This document shows positions 38,789-50,690 of a stretch of 64,000 nucleotides of DNA, one piece after another (position 1 is the stretch's first letter; each line of letters begins with the position of its first letter). Under the pieces are notes generated by a model. That model saw only the letters and a program-made list of their open reading frames with translations. It had not been told where the DNA came from and ran no database searches. Origin of the DNA: Sipunculus nudus. Its lineage: Eukaryota > Annelida > Sipuncula > Golfingiida > Sipunculidae. The position numbers and the translations under genes are program-made. The stretch covers positions 28,535,729 to 28,599,728 of the forward strand of contig CM049314.1 in NCBI GenBank assembly GCA_026874595.1, read 5' to 3'.

Positions 38789-39620
38789 ATTGAGTATTGT
38801 GTTTATGGTCATATTACAGATATGTATAAATCGCGCGTGCCCGAAGATACAGTACCGGTATAAAATTTATTTTGTTTAGACATAGGCCTATATATGTCAG
38901 TGCCTCTCAGTCATTTGCCTTTTCCCAATTCAGCATTCGCGCAATTATACACATTTTCATTTAGTTCATCATTTACGATAAATATAGATCTTTATTTAAA
39001 ATTAGTTGTAAGCTTTATGCTTGTGTCAATGTAGACGCAATGAGACCAGTCCACCGGTGCCATGCTTTGACTACTATCGGTCATTTGGCTCAGTGCCCAA
39101 CTTCACACCTCCCCCGAGTTTTATTGCCCCTGTGTTATCCGAAGTCACACCTTCTTATCAGGTAATTAGCACCTAGTCTTGGTACCACATAGCTCTCGGG
39201 GCTGCTGGGGTCCCTGTGTATGGCCCTTGCACTGGGGGTGAACATGGGCTTGGCAGTGAATGTGTTAATAACTTGACCATCATGGTGGACACACTGCATA
39301 TCCTACATAGAATCTGACTAATGCGACTATGGACGGAATCTTAGTTAAATATGTAGAGAACACCATAATATTTACGAAGAATTGCAATATACAAATGACA
39401 GAAAAAGGTAATCCCTATGAACAGTTATCTAATAGAATATAAACAGTTTGAAGCGTGTATTGGTTTGTTGGAATGAATACATCATTATCCATGATAATTG
39501 CAACGGAAACTTTAGAATGACGGGTTTTTTATTTAATCGAGACTTAATTTTGGAGCTGATCTTATTGGAGTACTTTCCAGTTTTGTATACGGTCACAACT
39601 CTGAATAAAATGAAAAAACC

Positions 39621-41519
39621 AAGTGACCCATGGGTCATGACGCTCAGCTTACTGGTAAGAGATTCTCAAAAGGAAATGTTATCATCTGAATGGCAGTATA
39701 TACCCATTCAACTGAAGCATCAAACAGATTAACCAAGGCCAAGATTGTGTCTGTATTTATATATCTCAAAAATAGAGAAAAAATGCGTAAATTTAAAAAA
39801 AAATACAGGTGGCTCTACCAGTCTGCAGAAATTATATAAAAACACTTTATGGTCAATATCCATGCAAAGAATCATGGTGATCTCTGCATTAGTTGTTCAG
39901 ATACTTCAGCTTTTGTATCAAATTTTCCATTATTCTGAGGGATACTTTGGAGTCCAATAGCTTGAAGGATATGGGTATTAGAGACCTAATTTCAGGTTTC
40001 CACAGACAATTTTCATTGGCCTCCTTGCATGACAAGAATGAAGATTCTAGGTCCAAGTTTTAACAATTTGTGCTATGTTTACAGATGACAGCATCCTTAA
40101 AGGTCTCAAAAATAGAGAAAAAAAAATTAAAAAATTGAATAGAATATAGGTGGCACCACCAGTCTGCAGAAACTGATGAAACACTCCATAATCAATATCC
40201 ATGCAAAGAATCATGGTGATCTCTGCATTAGTTGTTCAGATACTTAAGCTTTTGTATCAAATTGCCAATTATTCTGAGGGATACTTCAGAATACTATAGC
40301 TTGAAGGATATGGGAAACAGAGACCTAATTTCAGGTTTCCACAGACACTTTTCATGGGCCTCCTTGCATGACAAGAATAAAGATCCTAGGTCCAGTTCTT
40401 GCGATTTGTACCCTGTTGACAGAAAACCACATTTTTTAAAGGTCTCAAAAATAGACAAAAAAATTCGTAAAAATTTGAAAAAGATAGAGGTGACGCACCC
40501 AGTCTGCAGAAACTGATGGAATACCTCATAATCAATATGTATGCCAAAAATCATGACCATCAGTGTTGTAGTTATTGAGATACTGCAGTTTTTGTATCAA
40601 ATTTTTCATTATTCTTGGGGTTAATTGTGAGCCCCACAGCTCAAGGGATATGGGTAACAGAGACCGTATTTCAGATTTCCATGGAGACTTTTCATAGGTC
40701 TCTCACTGTGTCAAGAATGAAGATTCATGGTCATGTCTTTACGATTTGTGCCCTGTTAACAGATGTTCGCATTTTAAAGGTCTCAAAAATAGAGAAAACA
40801 ATTCGTAAAAAAATCGAAAAAATACAGGTGGCGCCACCAGTCTGCAGAAACTGATGAAACATCTTATGATCAATTTGTTGCCAAAAATCATGATGTAGTT
40901 AAGGAGATATTGAAGTTTTTGTATGAAATTTTTGACTATACTTGGGGCTACTTTGGGGCCCCATAGCTCAAAGGATATGGGGAACAGAAACCTAATTTTT
41001 TTGTTTCCATGGAGACTTTTCATAGGTCTCTCACTGTGTCAAGAATGGAGATTCTAGGTCCAGTCTATACGATTTGTGCCCTGTTAACACATTTTAAAGG
41101 TCTCAAAAATAGAGAAAAAAATTCGTAAAAAAATCGAGAAAATTCAGGTGGCGCCACCAGTTTGCAGGAACTGATGGAACACCTTATGATCAATATGTAT
41201 GCCAAAAATCATGACCATCAGTGATGCAGTTAATGAGATATTGAAGTTTCGGTATGAAATTTTTTAAAATTCTGCGGGGGGGGGTGCTTTGGGACCCCAT
41301 AGCTCAAAGGATATTAGTAACAGAGACCTAAATTCTGGTTTCCAAGGAGATTTTTCATCGACCTCTCAGAATGTAAAGTTACAATATTCTAGGTCCAGCG
41401 GTTACGGTTTGTGAATGGTTTAAGGACATACGGACAGACGGACAGACACACAGACAGACGGACAGACGGACGACGAACAAAGAGTGATCGCTATAGCTCA
41501 GCATGACTGAGCTAAAAAT
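39621..41519 (+). repeat. Helentron-like composite element with ~340-bp cores (copy 2, complete)
   Basis: Left end with the perfect palindrome TGACCCATGGGTCA (39624-39637). Five units open near 39808, 40147, 40488, 40828 and 41147 with GGTGGCGCCACC or a variant. The microsatellite 'gacggacagacggacgac' is at 41420-41475. The right hairpin is TAGCTCAG / CTGAGCTA (41494-41514), then AAAAA. The first two units are close to those of 12671-14455 and in the same order. Confidence 0.8.
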
Positions 41520-41537
41520 CTTTGATCGGAAACCACG

Positions 41538-42508
41538 ACCATGCTTTGGCAATAATATAGGTCTGTGTATATTTCTTAGATATAACTGGGTTTACCCTGT
41601 ACACTATGCCAATGAAAAGGAGACTACCTAGGAATCACTCGACTCCAATACCTGTACTTTAAGAGTATTAACTGCTGTCTACAAGGTTTGTACAAATACT
41701 CACAGGCCATAGCGACCTATTTCCAGCTTTGTCATAGACATCTGTGAAAAAAATAGTTAGTTCTGCTGTGTAAATACTTCATAAAGGTTAGGAGATAAGG
41801 TTGTGTTCTGCTATTTAAATACTTCATAAAGGTTAGGAGAAAAGGTTGTGTTCAACGGAATGAGAACATACTTTGTTTATTAAAAAACGACGTCCTAACT
41901 GTTGGCAGTTCGACGGACAGGTGTGTTGTTTCTTCGCCTAAAAGACAGTTTAAATTATAAATGAAAAAGATCAAGCCAGCATAAAATAAAGATATGAAAT
42001 TTGCTAAAACTTAAAGTATAGTATTACAGAATACATGCCGACAACCATGCTTTGGCAATAATATAGGTCTGTGTATATTTCTTAAATATAATTGGGTTTA
42101 CCCTGTACACTCTGCCAATGAAAAGGAGACTACCTAGGAATCACTGGACTCCAATACCTGTACTTTAAGAGTATTAACTGCTGTCTACAAGGTTTGTAAA
42201 AATACTCACAGGCCATAGCGACCTATTTCCAGCTTTGTCATAGACATCTGTGAAAAAAAAAGTTAGTTCTGCTATTTAAATACTTCATAAAGGTTAGGAG
42301 ATAAGGTTGTGTTCAACGGAATGAGAACATACCTTGTTTATTAAAAAACGACGTCCTAACTGTTGGCAGTTCGACGGACAGGTGTGTTGTTTCTTCGCCT
42401 AAAAGACAGTTTAAATTATAAATGAAAAAGATCAAGCCAGCATAAAATAAAGATATGAAATTTGCTAAAACTTAAAGTATAGTATTACAGAATACATGCC
42501 GACAACCT
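41538..42508 (+). repeat. Recent tandem duplication, 506-bp period
   Basis: 41538-42043 and 42044-42508 are about 98% identical outside one difference: the first copy has an extra 45-bp internal repeat (41761-41850) that the second has once. The block separates a complete composite element from further core units. No coding capacity is seen. Confidence 0.9.
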
Positions 42509-43615
42509 GTTTGGATGTTGGGTTATAAAATTCTAGGCGTAACAGTTACAATTTGTACCCTGTCTGAATGTCTGGGCACCAAAAAATATTTTTGTTTTTT
42601 TTTGGGGGAGGGGGGCATAACCTATAACCCATAATCTAATTTATGTTTCCAAGGAGATTTGCCCAAGATTTCCCTGAACATTACGTCAGACGAATTTAGG
42701 TCTAACGTGTACAATTTGTTCGTTTTCTGACTGTCTGAGTCCTAAAAATAATGTTTCTGGCAAGTCACTCGCAGAATATAGGTAATCGTAACCTAATTTC
42801 AGGTTTCCAAAAAGATTTGCCCATAACCTCCCTGCACTAGGGTATTCTAGGCAAGAAGGGTACGATGGAACCCATCTAACTTTCAGGGTACTCAAATCTC
42901 GGTTTTCTATAGCTCCTATATTCCTATCGAATATAGATCACGGTAACTAAATTTCATATTACCGGGATATCTTGAATATGTAATTAGAAGATTCTACGAA
43001 AGATGGATATAAGTTGTGTGCCCCGTCTGACTCTCTGGGTACTCAGAATCATTTTTTAGCCAATTGCTGGCATAATGCAAGTCACTGTGACCTAATTTCA
43101 GGTTTCCGAGGAGATTTGCCTAGGATAATCCTGGATCTATAGTTAATAGTTTCTAGGTATAAAGGTTACGGTTTGTGTCCTCTTAACGTATGGAGTGCTT
43201 CATTTGAAGGTGGCAAACACAGAGAAAAAACGCATAAAATTTCAAAACGCAAGAAAAAAATAGGCTGTGGAAATAGTCCTTTGGAACTGATGCAACTATC
43301 CATGATCAATATGCATCGAAAGAATCATGGCAATCAAGTTTAAATTATTCGGATACTGTTACATCAAATTTTATTTTTTAATAATTTTATTAGATCATAG
43401 GATTTTAAAGGGCTGTTGCACAGTGTATGATTTACCATGATTTACTATAGGTCTCAAGGTAGGCTAGGAATTCCTCTTTGGAAACGGTCATTTAAGTTGA
43501 CTGGCATCAGGGCCGAGCTGATTTGAACGTATAGTTAGAACATAGGATTTCAAATGTGAAACACTTTTTTGGTAAAAGAACGGACGACTGGACGGACGAG
43601 CAGAGGTTGGTATAG
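42509..43615 (+). repeat. Composite-element cores and eroded right end
   Basis: About 155-bp core units with 'ggtttccaaggagatttgcc' and 'aagtcactgtgacctaatttcagg', then a decayed 340-bp-type unit. The element closes with 'gacgactggacggacgagc' near 43583. Confidence 0.6.
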
Positions 43616-44099
43616 GTCAGTTGTGCAAAAAAGTCTTAATCTGACAAGATAACCTTGTTAAGTCTCATGTTTACTTTCCACCCTTAATTGTTTTTAAGTG
43701 TGCAATATTTTAATATTAAAAAAAAGTCCAAGATGAAATCATGTTCTGCTTATTTTATGATCAATAAAGTGCAGAAAACTTCTGATATCAAAATTTATGG
43801 ATATTATTTCTCGTACACACGTATTGAAGAGACTGAATTTCGGACAATTCTTAAAAAAAAATTGTATATTTTTCTTTAAATTTTTCTGTAAAGTTGAATA
43901 CATCGTAGGTCTTACCTGGATTGTACACTTTTTTAACATCAACCCAGAAATCTTTGCAAATCAGTGTTTCATTTACCCATGCTTGATATTGGAACAGTAA
44001 TATTTGTCAGGGAATGCCGATCAGGAATTGGACCAGTCCAAACCCTGATCCCGAAGTGGTCCAGCTAAAATCCTAATTCAGACTGTAATTTGACATAAT

Positions 44100-45475
44100 A
44101 CTGCATAATGCCTTCTGCTCTGTGATCTTGACCTTTGACCTCATGACTCACCCAAAAAAAGGCTTCTTACTTTATTTTGCGTCTATACATAAATCAAGTT
44201 TGAAACCAATATATTAATTTAAAGAATGGAGTTATTACTCAGAAACAAATATATGGACAGATGGCAACTCCCAAATCAATTAGGTTCATCGCCTTATCGC
44301 AGGTCACCTATATGCTTAGATGGAATGTTTTGAATGAAAAATTAGGCTTAAAATGCAACCACAATTTCCATAAATAAGTGGGTCCTGTGACCTTGATCTT
44401 TTACCCAAAATTCAATACGGATCTGACATTGTTGGTGGGTCATATAAGTCAACTTTGAAACCAATATGTCATTCCGAAAGTTCAAAGGCAATATGTTATA
44501 GTTTTCATCCGAAAACAAATATGCAGGCCTTGATCTTTTATCTTGTAACCCCAATATCATCAGAATCTTCTCCTATTGGCAGGTTAGCTATATGTGCAAA
44601 ATGGAAGGTTTGGAATGAAAAGTTTTCCACAATCTTTCTAAATAATTGGTTGGGTGACCTTAAGATTTGACCTCATGGCCCTAAAGGGTCCTTTCGATTG
44701 TGGTGGGCCATATACAAATTTGAAATCTGTATGTCAATCCAAACTGGGGTTATCACCAGAATCAAAATGACCAATTTACAGAAAGACGAACAGAGGGACA
44801 GACAGACACACAGACAAGGTGATTACTATAGGGCACCCGCTTACTCAAGCTGAGCACTAATTACACACAAGGCTTCAGGACACGAGATGAAACCACTGTT
44901 GCAAATTTGACAGTTTTAATATAATTTGGCAATCTCAAAATAAAGGAAAACATTCGAGAATAGAAAAAAATTCAGGTTACGCCACAAGCATTCATGACCT
45001 GATGAAAGCAGCCATAAGAAATATTACGTCAGGTTTCAGGACACTAGATGAAACAGAAATTGAGAAACAGACTCAACTGTTTTCATTTGACAGTCTCAAA
45101 AACAGGGAAAAATTGTAAAAATTAAAAAAAATGCAAGTGGCGCCACCTGTGTTCGAGAACCAACAACCCTAGTCATGGACAATATTAAAGCCTAACATTC
45201 AGAGCAATCCACCCATAAATTGTCAATATATTGGAGGTTTGGTATCAACTTTTCACTGCTAGGATGATATAGGTCACCATGACCTAATTTCAGACCTACA
45301 AGGAGATTTTTATGAACCTCTCTAGATATTCAGTTTTAGGTTTCTAGGTCCAATGGTGTCAAAACATGCCAGTCTAACGAATGGACAGGCATACGGACAG
45401 ACGAATGGAAGACTGACGCTTTTCGATCATTTTAGTTCATGTGACTTATAGTCAGCAGAGCTAAAATTCTGAGAT
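44100..45475 (+). repeat. Composite element with DR1-bearing and GGTGGCGC-type cores
   Basis: DR1-type units (perfect TGACCTTTGACCT at 44129-44141) give way to a GACA microsatellite near 44790-44820, then to units with 'caagtggcgccacctg' (45131), a perfect ERE (45271-45285) and a right end 'agtcagcagagctaaaa' near 45456-45471. Confidence 0.7.
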
Positions 45476-45788
45476 AGTGGTGTATGTTTTTTTTCGGGTC
45501 ACATTAAACGGAACGAATGCAGTTCTTCGAAAGTTATGAGGTTAAGAAAAATCCTATATCTTCGCAGATGTGACCTCGAAGACCAAGCTTAAGTCACCAA
45601 TCTTTGAATAACTCAGAGAAATTGATAGAATTTTTTTTAGTGTCAAATTTGAAGGAACTAGCACTTTAAAAGTTATCGTGTTAAAATTCCTATATATACG
45701 CAGATTTGACCTTGAGAGGCACAATCAAAGTAACCCGTCTTTAAACATTTCTGATTTCTTGGTGGAAATAATATTTGTGTCACATATG

Positions 45789-45790
<2 letters not shown>

Positions 45791-45841
<51 letters not shown>
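45791..45841. repeat. (TA)n microsatellite, left
   Basis: About 50 bp of TA. With the tract at 45991-46052 it flanks the hammerhead-like fragment. Confidence 0.95.
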
Positions 45842-45843
<2 letters not shown>

Positions 45844-45985
45844 TAGCGAAAGTTAAGATAAACAATGACGCCTTTTAGATAGACTAACTAGTTTATTAAC
45901 ACACGAGCTTTCGAAGTACAAAGACTTCTTCGTCAGGTGACCACTTCCGCTTCAACTATAGACTAACACGGCTATACCACTTATT
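45842..45985 (-). mobile_element. Penelope-type fragment with hammerhead-ribozyme-like core
   Basis: Read on the minus strand: CUGACGA (complement of 45930-45936), a stem GAAGU/ACUUC with loop CUUUGU (45913-45928), then GAAA (45909-45912). This is the order of conserved hammerhead elements. 'GTTAGTCTA' occurs twice on the same strand, 79-80 bp apart, giving two GUC cleavage-type triplets. Penelope-like retroelements are known to carry hammerhead motifs in their terminal repeats. Stems I and III are not clear and there is a bulged A before stem II, so activity is uncertain. Confidence 0.5.
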
Positions 45986-45990
45986 ATATT

Positions 45991-46000
45991 TATATATATA

Positions 46001-46052
<52 letters not shown>
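45991..46052. repeat. (TA)n microsatellite, right
   Basis: A TA run with one TTTA interruption near 46002. Confidence 0.9.
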
Positions 46053-46057
<5 letters not shown>

Positions 46058-47916
46058 CATCCAAAATTATGGGTTCACAAAAATCTTATATAGCGGTAGA
46101 TTTCATCTTTATGGCCAAGGTCATAGGTTTTCAAACTCTTTCGACAATTTGTCATCTGACATATTTTATTTTGATTTTTTGGAGAACAACTACCCACTTG
46201 AGAAATATTGCTTTTATGAGATTTTCACCAAAAATGGAAATATTCAAGGCCAATCCCACTTTCGTAGTAAAGGTCATGAACCAAATTTATATAGACCTCA
46301 TCCCATGACCCATATTTATGTACATACATAATATCAAAGAAATCCGTCCATTGCCTTTTTACTTATAATGTTCACATTACTGTCAAGGTCACTTTCCGAG
46401 AAACGGTCATGATCCGATTTTAAACAGGCTTTGTCCTCTTACACATATCTATGCACATGTCAACGCTGATAAAGATACGTGAAATATTGTTTGTAGTTAT
46501 CTCCATTCGGGATTTTATTTTGCTGATGGGTCAAACAAATATTTTTTAAAAACCTTTTCCAACATATTTTTTTTGTAAAAATTGGATATTTGTCTCGGCT
46601 TGCTTGCCGTCTTGTATGATAATTGCTTCTTGCTAAATCACCCTCTCCGTGAGATATTCTACATTAACTGGGCAATATTTTGGTTTATTTGTGGATGTAC
46701 AATTTTCACATGCAATGTTATATTCAAAAGTCATTAATATTCTTGTTGGCTTCGACTAATATTTTTAGACCATGCTTTTTAAATGTCTGTAAAATAAAAT
46801 TAAGATCATCAAGGTGACGAAAGGGAGCTACGGTGGGACGGAGACCTGTGAGCTAGTCGGACAAGTCCGTGTTGGTCTGTTTGGTATATAGATCTAACAG
46901 CGTGCCAGTCGGACCCGTAACAAGTCAAACAGATCAAAAAAGAAAATGAGAGAAAACGCATTTATAACGAGACCCTTTGGACACATAGACCAGGCAAGAA
47001 TTAACAGTACTCGTGGACTATGAAGGTAAATAAACATACCATATTCCGTCGAGTGGAAAATCATGACGTACAAGGTTTATTAAACACCCAAAAGAGTGAG
47101 GTAACATTCTCCCAATTTCAGGTTTAGCCAACGATTCATGTTAACGTTTAGATGTGTCGAACCAGATTCCTTAAACAAGGACAGAAACATAATGTGTCCT
47201 GCTTTCGGAGTTTGCCGTCCAGTCGGCAGGCGGGAAGAGAATAGTGACAAACAAATCACCGTATAGCTCCGCCTTGCTCAAGCTGATTTAATCATCTTGT
47301 CATTACACTGAAAATGTAAGCAGGACATCTAGCAAAATGCGCGTAATGAATTGTTTCCTTACCAAACTTCTGACAGATATACCCTGATGCCTTTTGCTTT
47401 CAGTCCCATGGAACAATTTTCAGATCCGCCTGTCTGATTATTTGACAGTCTTCAGTCGCCAGGACTTTCATTATGAAACCAATGCATACGTGTGTATGCC
47501 TGTGTGTGTCTTTGCGGAATTATGAAAACATTGAAACCTGCTTGAAACATAAAGAATTAAAATTTCACACAAATTATGAGTTTGTCATTGGTTCTTGTGA
47601 AGTAAATTTTAATTTCTAAACTTGCTGCAAATACATAATATATATAGAAATATTGGGAAAATCCTAATTAATCTTCGCTACCTGTTTTGATGAACAGGCA
47701 GAGACTGAGTTAGTCGATGTAACTTCTACATTAAGCACAACTTTTAGAATGAAGGGGTCTCTTTAATTCCTACCGTTTAGTATGAAAAGCAAAGTAAAAA
47801 AGACTATCGACACACCGTGTCTTGTAACCATTTTGTTCTTTGGACATCTCAGGAAAAATTGCAAGAAAAGGTAATTTTTAACTGTTGTATTAAAAAGGCC
47901 TCGGGCCTCACCTAAA
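46053..47916. other. Gene-free stretch
   Basis: 46060-46500 looks like an old dispersed repeat ('ggccaaggtcataggttttc', 'aaggtcactttccgagaaac'), with no gene. Nothing further is recognised up to the next composite element. Confidence 0.45.
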
Positions 47917-49609
47917 CTAGGGACCCATGGGTCTCGACGCTCAGCTGCATTGGTGCATAAGGATATATGTTTATTAGGTTTTCCAAAATATTGGTCCTGT
48001 GATCAGTTTGAAGCCAACCTGTCTACCCAAACTGGAGTTATCATCCATCAATTAATTTGTGAATGAATGGGCCCTGTGACCTTAACCTTTGACCTTATGA
48101 CCCCAAATCAAAAGGAAACTTTGGGAATTTTTTTTCAAAAGGAAACCATATTGGCAGTTGCACCACATGTTAATGACGGAAGGATTGAGATGAAAAGTTC
48201 GGCTTAAAATGCATCCACAATATTTCTTAAGTAGTGGGTCCTGTGACCCACCTTATATTGGTGGGTCATATATAAGTTAAAATTGAAACCAATATGTCAA
48301 TCCGAACTGGTTTTATCAAGCAGAAACAAATATCTGGACAGATGGGACCCTGTGACGATGACCTTTCACCTTGTGACCCCCAAATCAATCAGTTTCTTCC
48401 CCTATTGGAAGCTAAATTATATGTGCATGATGGAAGGTTTTGGATAAAAAGTTTGGCTTAAAATGCATCCAGAATATTTCTAAATAAGTGGGTACTGTGA
48501 CCTTGACTTTTGACCCCATGACCCTAAAATTGAACAGAACCTTCCCCTAAAGGCAGGTTGACAATATCTTGAAAATTGAAAGGTTTAGGATGAAAAGTTT
48601 GGCTTCAAATGCATATCCATTCTTTTAAAGAAATGAGTCCTGTGACCATGACGTTTGACCGTTGGACCCCAAAATCGACCAGTTTTTACTTCAGTGGTGA
48701 GTCATATATAAGTTAAGTTAAAAACCAATATGTTAAACTAAACTAGAGTTATCATCTGGAAACTAATTTGTAAACAGATGGCCCCTGTGACCTTGACCTT
48801 TGACCATGTGATCCCAAATTCATTTATGCTCTCCCCATACTGGCTAGTCAGCTAAATGTGCAAACTGGAAAGTTTGGGATGAAAATCTTGGCTTAAAATG
48901 TAACCAAAATCCTTTTAAAAAAGTGAGTCCAGTGACCTTGACCTCTGACCTCATGGCCCCAAAATCATATAGGTTCTTGCTTTAGTTGTGGGCCATATAT
49001 GTCAAGTTTAAAATCCATGTGTCAATACAAACGGGAGTTATCATCTGGAAACAAGTTTTTGTGGATGGACGGATGGACAGACCGACAGACAAACAGACAG
49101 ACAGACAGGGCGATAACTATATGGCATCAACTTGTGATCAATAAACACACTAGGATTCGGAACACTAGATGTAATTACAGCTCAGAAACTGACATGATTG
49201 TTGTCATTTTATAGTAAAAAAAAATGTTTAATAATTCGTTAAAATAACAAAAATACGGGTGGCGCGACCACTTTTCGGGAATTGACAAAACTTGTCATGG
49301 TCAATGTTCAAGGCAAGATTCATGACAATCCATGCATTAATTATCAAAATATTGGAGGTTTTGTGTTATATTTTTTAATTCTGGGGGGTACTTTCAAGCC
49401 CCATAGCACGGAGGATATGGGTCGCAGTGACCTAATTTCAGATTTTTTAAAGAGATTTTTTATTGACCTCCCTAGATATTCACTTTGAAGTTTCTAGGTT
49501 CAGCAGTTACGATTTGTGCCCTGCTAACGGACGGCCGGACCCCCGGACGGACAACGGACAAAGCGCCATACCTAAACCTCAGTTGATTTACAGTCAGCTG
49601 AGCTAAAAA
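47917..49609 (+). repeat. Helentron-like composite element with a strict 145-bp array
   Basis: The left end has ACCCATGGGT (47923-47932) and GACGCTCAGCTG (47936-47947). Five units place the same TGTGAC/AGTGAC motif at 48351, 48496, 48641, 48786 and 48931, exactly 145 bp apart each time. A GGAC/GACA microsatellite (49064-49110) follows, then one 340-bp-type unit (49258), and the right end GTCAGCTGAGC (49593-49603) then TAAAAA. Confidence 0.8.
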
Positions 49610-50059
49610 TGTTTGCTACAAAAGGGGTGAATAATTACATTGCTTGTCAAAACTAGAAAATTGACAGGTCAGTTAAAATCACGCAAACACAGTGATACTT
49701 GGGAAGACAGGGCTGGCATTGGCATATGGAAGTTTATATTTGGAATCAAATGAAGAACAATATTTCCATGACATGTAATCCAGATACATCGGCCATTATG
49801 GAACAGTACATTCTTTCTGAAATCCTGTTTACATGTAAACCTTTTTATATGTAAACTAAGAAACTTTTCGAAGTCTCACGAATGTTACTTCCAAAGGGCT
49901 CCATAGACGCAATTGGTTTATCAAATCTCAGGAACAAATATGCAATGCTGAAAACGTTATTGGGTTCCCAATTCTATATTTCCGCTGGTTTCACCTTGAA
50001 CGTCAAAGGCAGAGTAGAAATGGTCGAAGTCGCTGTGATATTCTCAGATTCTCAAATAG

Positions 50060-50150
50060 TGTCCTCTAAAGGGACGGTCGGACAGCCTGACGGCCGGAGG
50101 GACGTCGGGCAAAGAGTAAGCGCTATGACCTTTAGTTAGATGACCTAAAA
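50060..50150 (+). repeat. Right end of another composite copy
   Basis: 'gacggtcggacagcctgacgg', then 'gcaaagagtaagcgctatgac' and 'tagatgacctaaaaaa' resemble the family right end. A new left end starts about 10 bp later. Confidence 0.5.
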
Positions 50151-50160
50151 AACACTGAAA

Positions 50161-50690
50161 ACTAGGGAGCACAGGTCTTGACTCCCAGCTGAATTTGTTT
50201 ATAAGGATAGTTTTTTTCAAAATATGGGTCCTGTGATCAGTTTGAAGCCAACCTGTCTACCATAAACTAATTTGTCAATTGATAGGCACTGTGACCTTGA
50301 CCTTTGACCTAGTGACCCCAAAATTAATAGAAACCTTCCCTAATTGGCAGGTGAGCCACGTGAAAGACGGAAGGTATGGGATGAAAAGTTTTGCTCAAAA
50401 TGCATCCACAATTTGAATCGAAATGGATCCACGACCTTGACCTTTGACCTTGTGACCCCAAAATCAAAAGAGTTCTTACATTATTGGTAGGTCATAAAAA
50501 TGTCAAGTTTGAAACCAATATGTCCAAACTGGAGTTATCATCTGGAAAAAAATATGTAGACAGATCGCCCTTGTGTTCTTTTTTACCTTTTTACCCCAAA
50601 ATCAATCAGGTTCTTCTCCTATTTGCAGGTCAGCTATAAGTGCAAGAGGGACGGCTTGGGAAGAACAGTTTGGTGGACACTAGTTTAGCG
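50161..50690 (+). repeat. Left part of a composite element with DR1-bearing cores
   Basis: Left end 'actagggagcacaggtcttg' and 'ctcccagctgaa', close to the left end at 47917. Two perfect TGACCTTTGACCT motifs lie at 50298-50310 and 50438-50450, 140 bp apart. The right end is not found. Confidence 0.6.

Larger units (their letters stand above)
37761..39264. mobile_element. Non-autonomous piggyBac-type element with TTAA duplications
   Basis: The left end CACATTCGCTGCCAA (37761-37775) and the inverted right end CACATTCACTGCCAA (39250-39264) differ at one position. TTAA flanks both (37757-37760 and 39265-39268), the duplication characteristic of piggyBac transposons. A sub-terminal CCCCCAGTGC is also present at both ends in inverted orientation. 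The 1504-bp interior has no recognisable transposase (the 82-codon frame at 37962-38210 has no DDD-type motif). It contains tandem palindromes near the left end and a tRNA-like relic. Confidence 0.85.
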
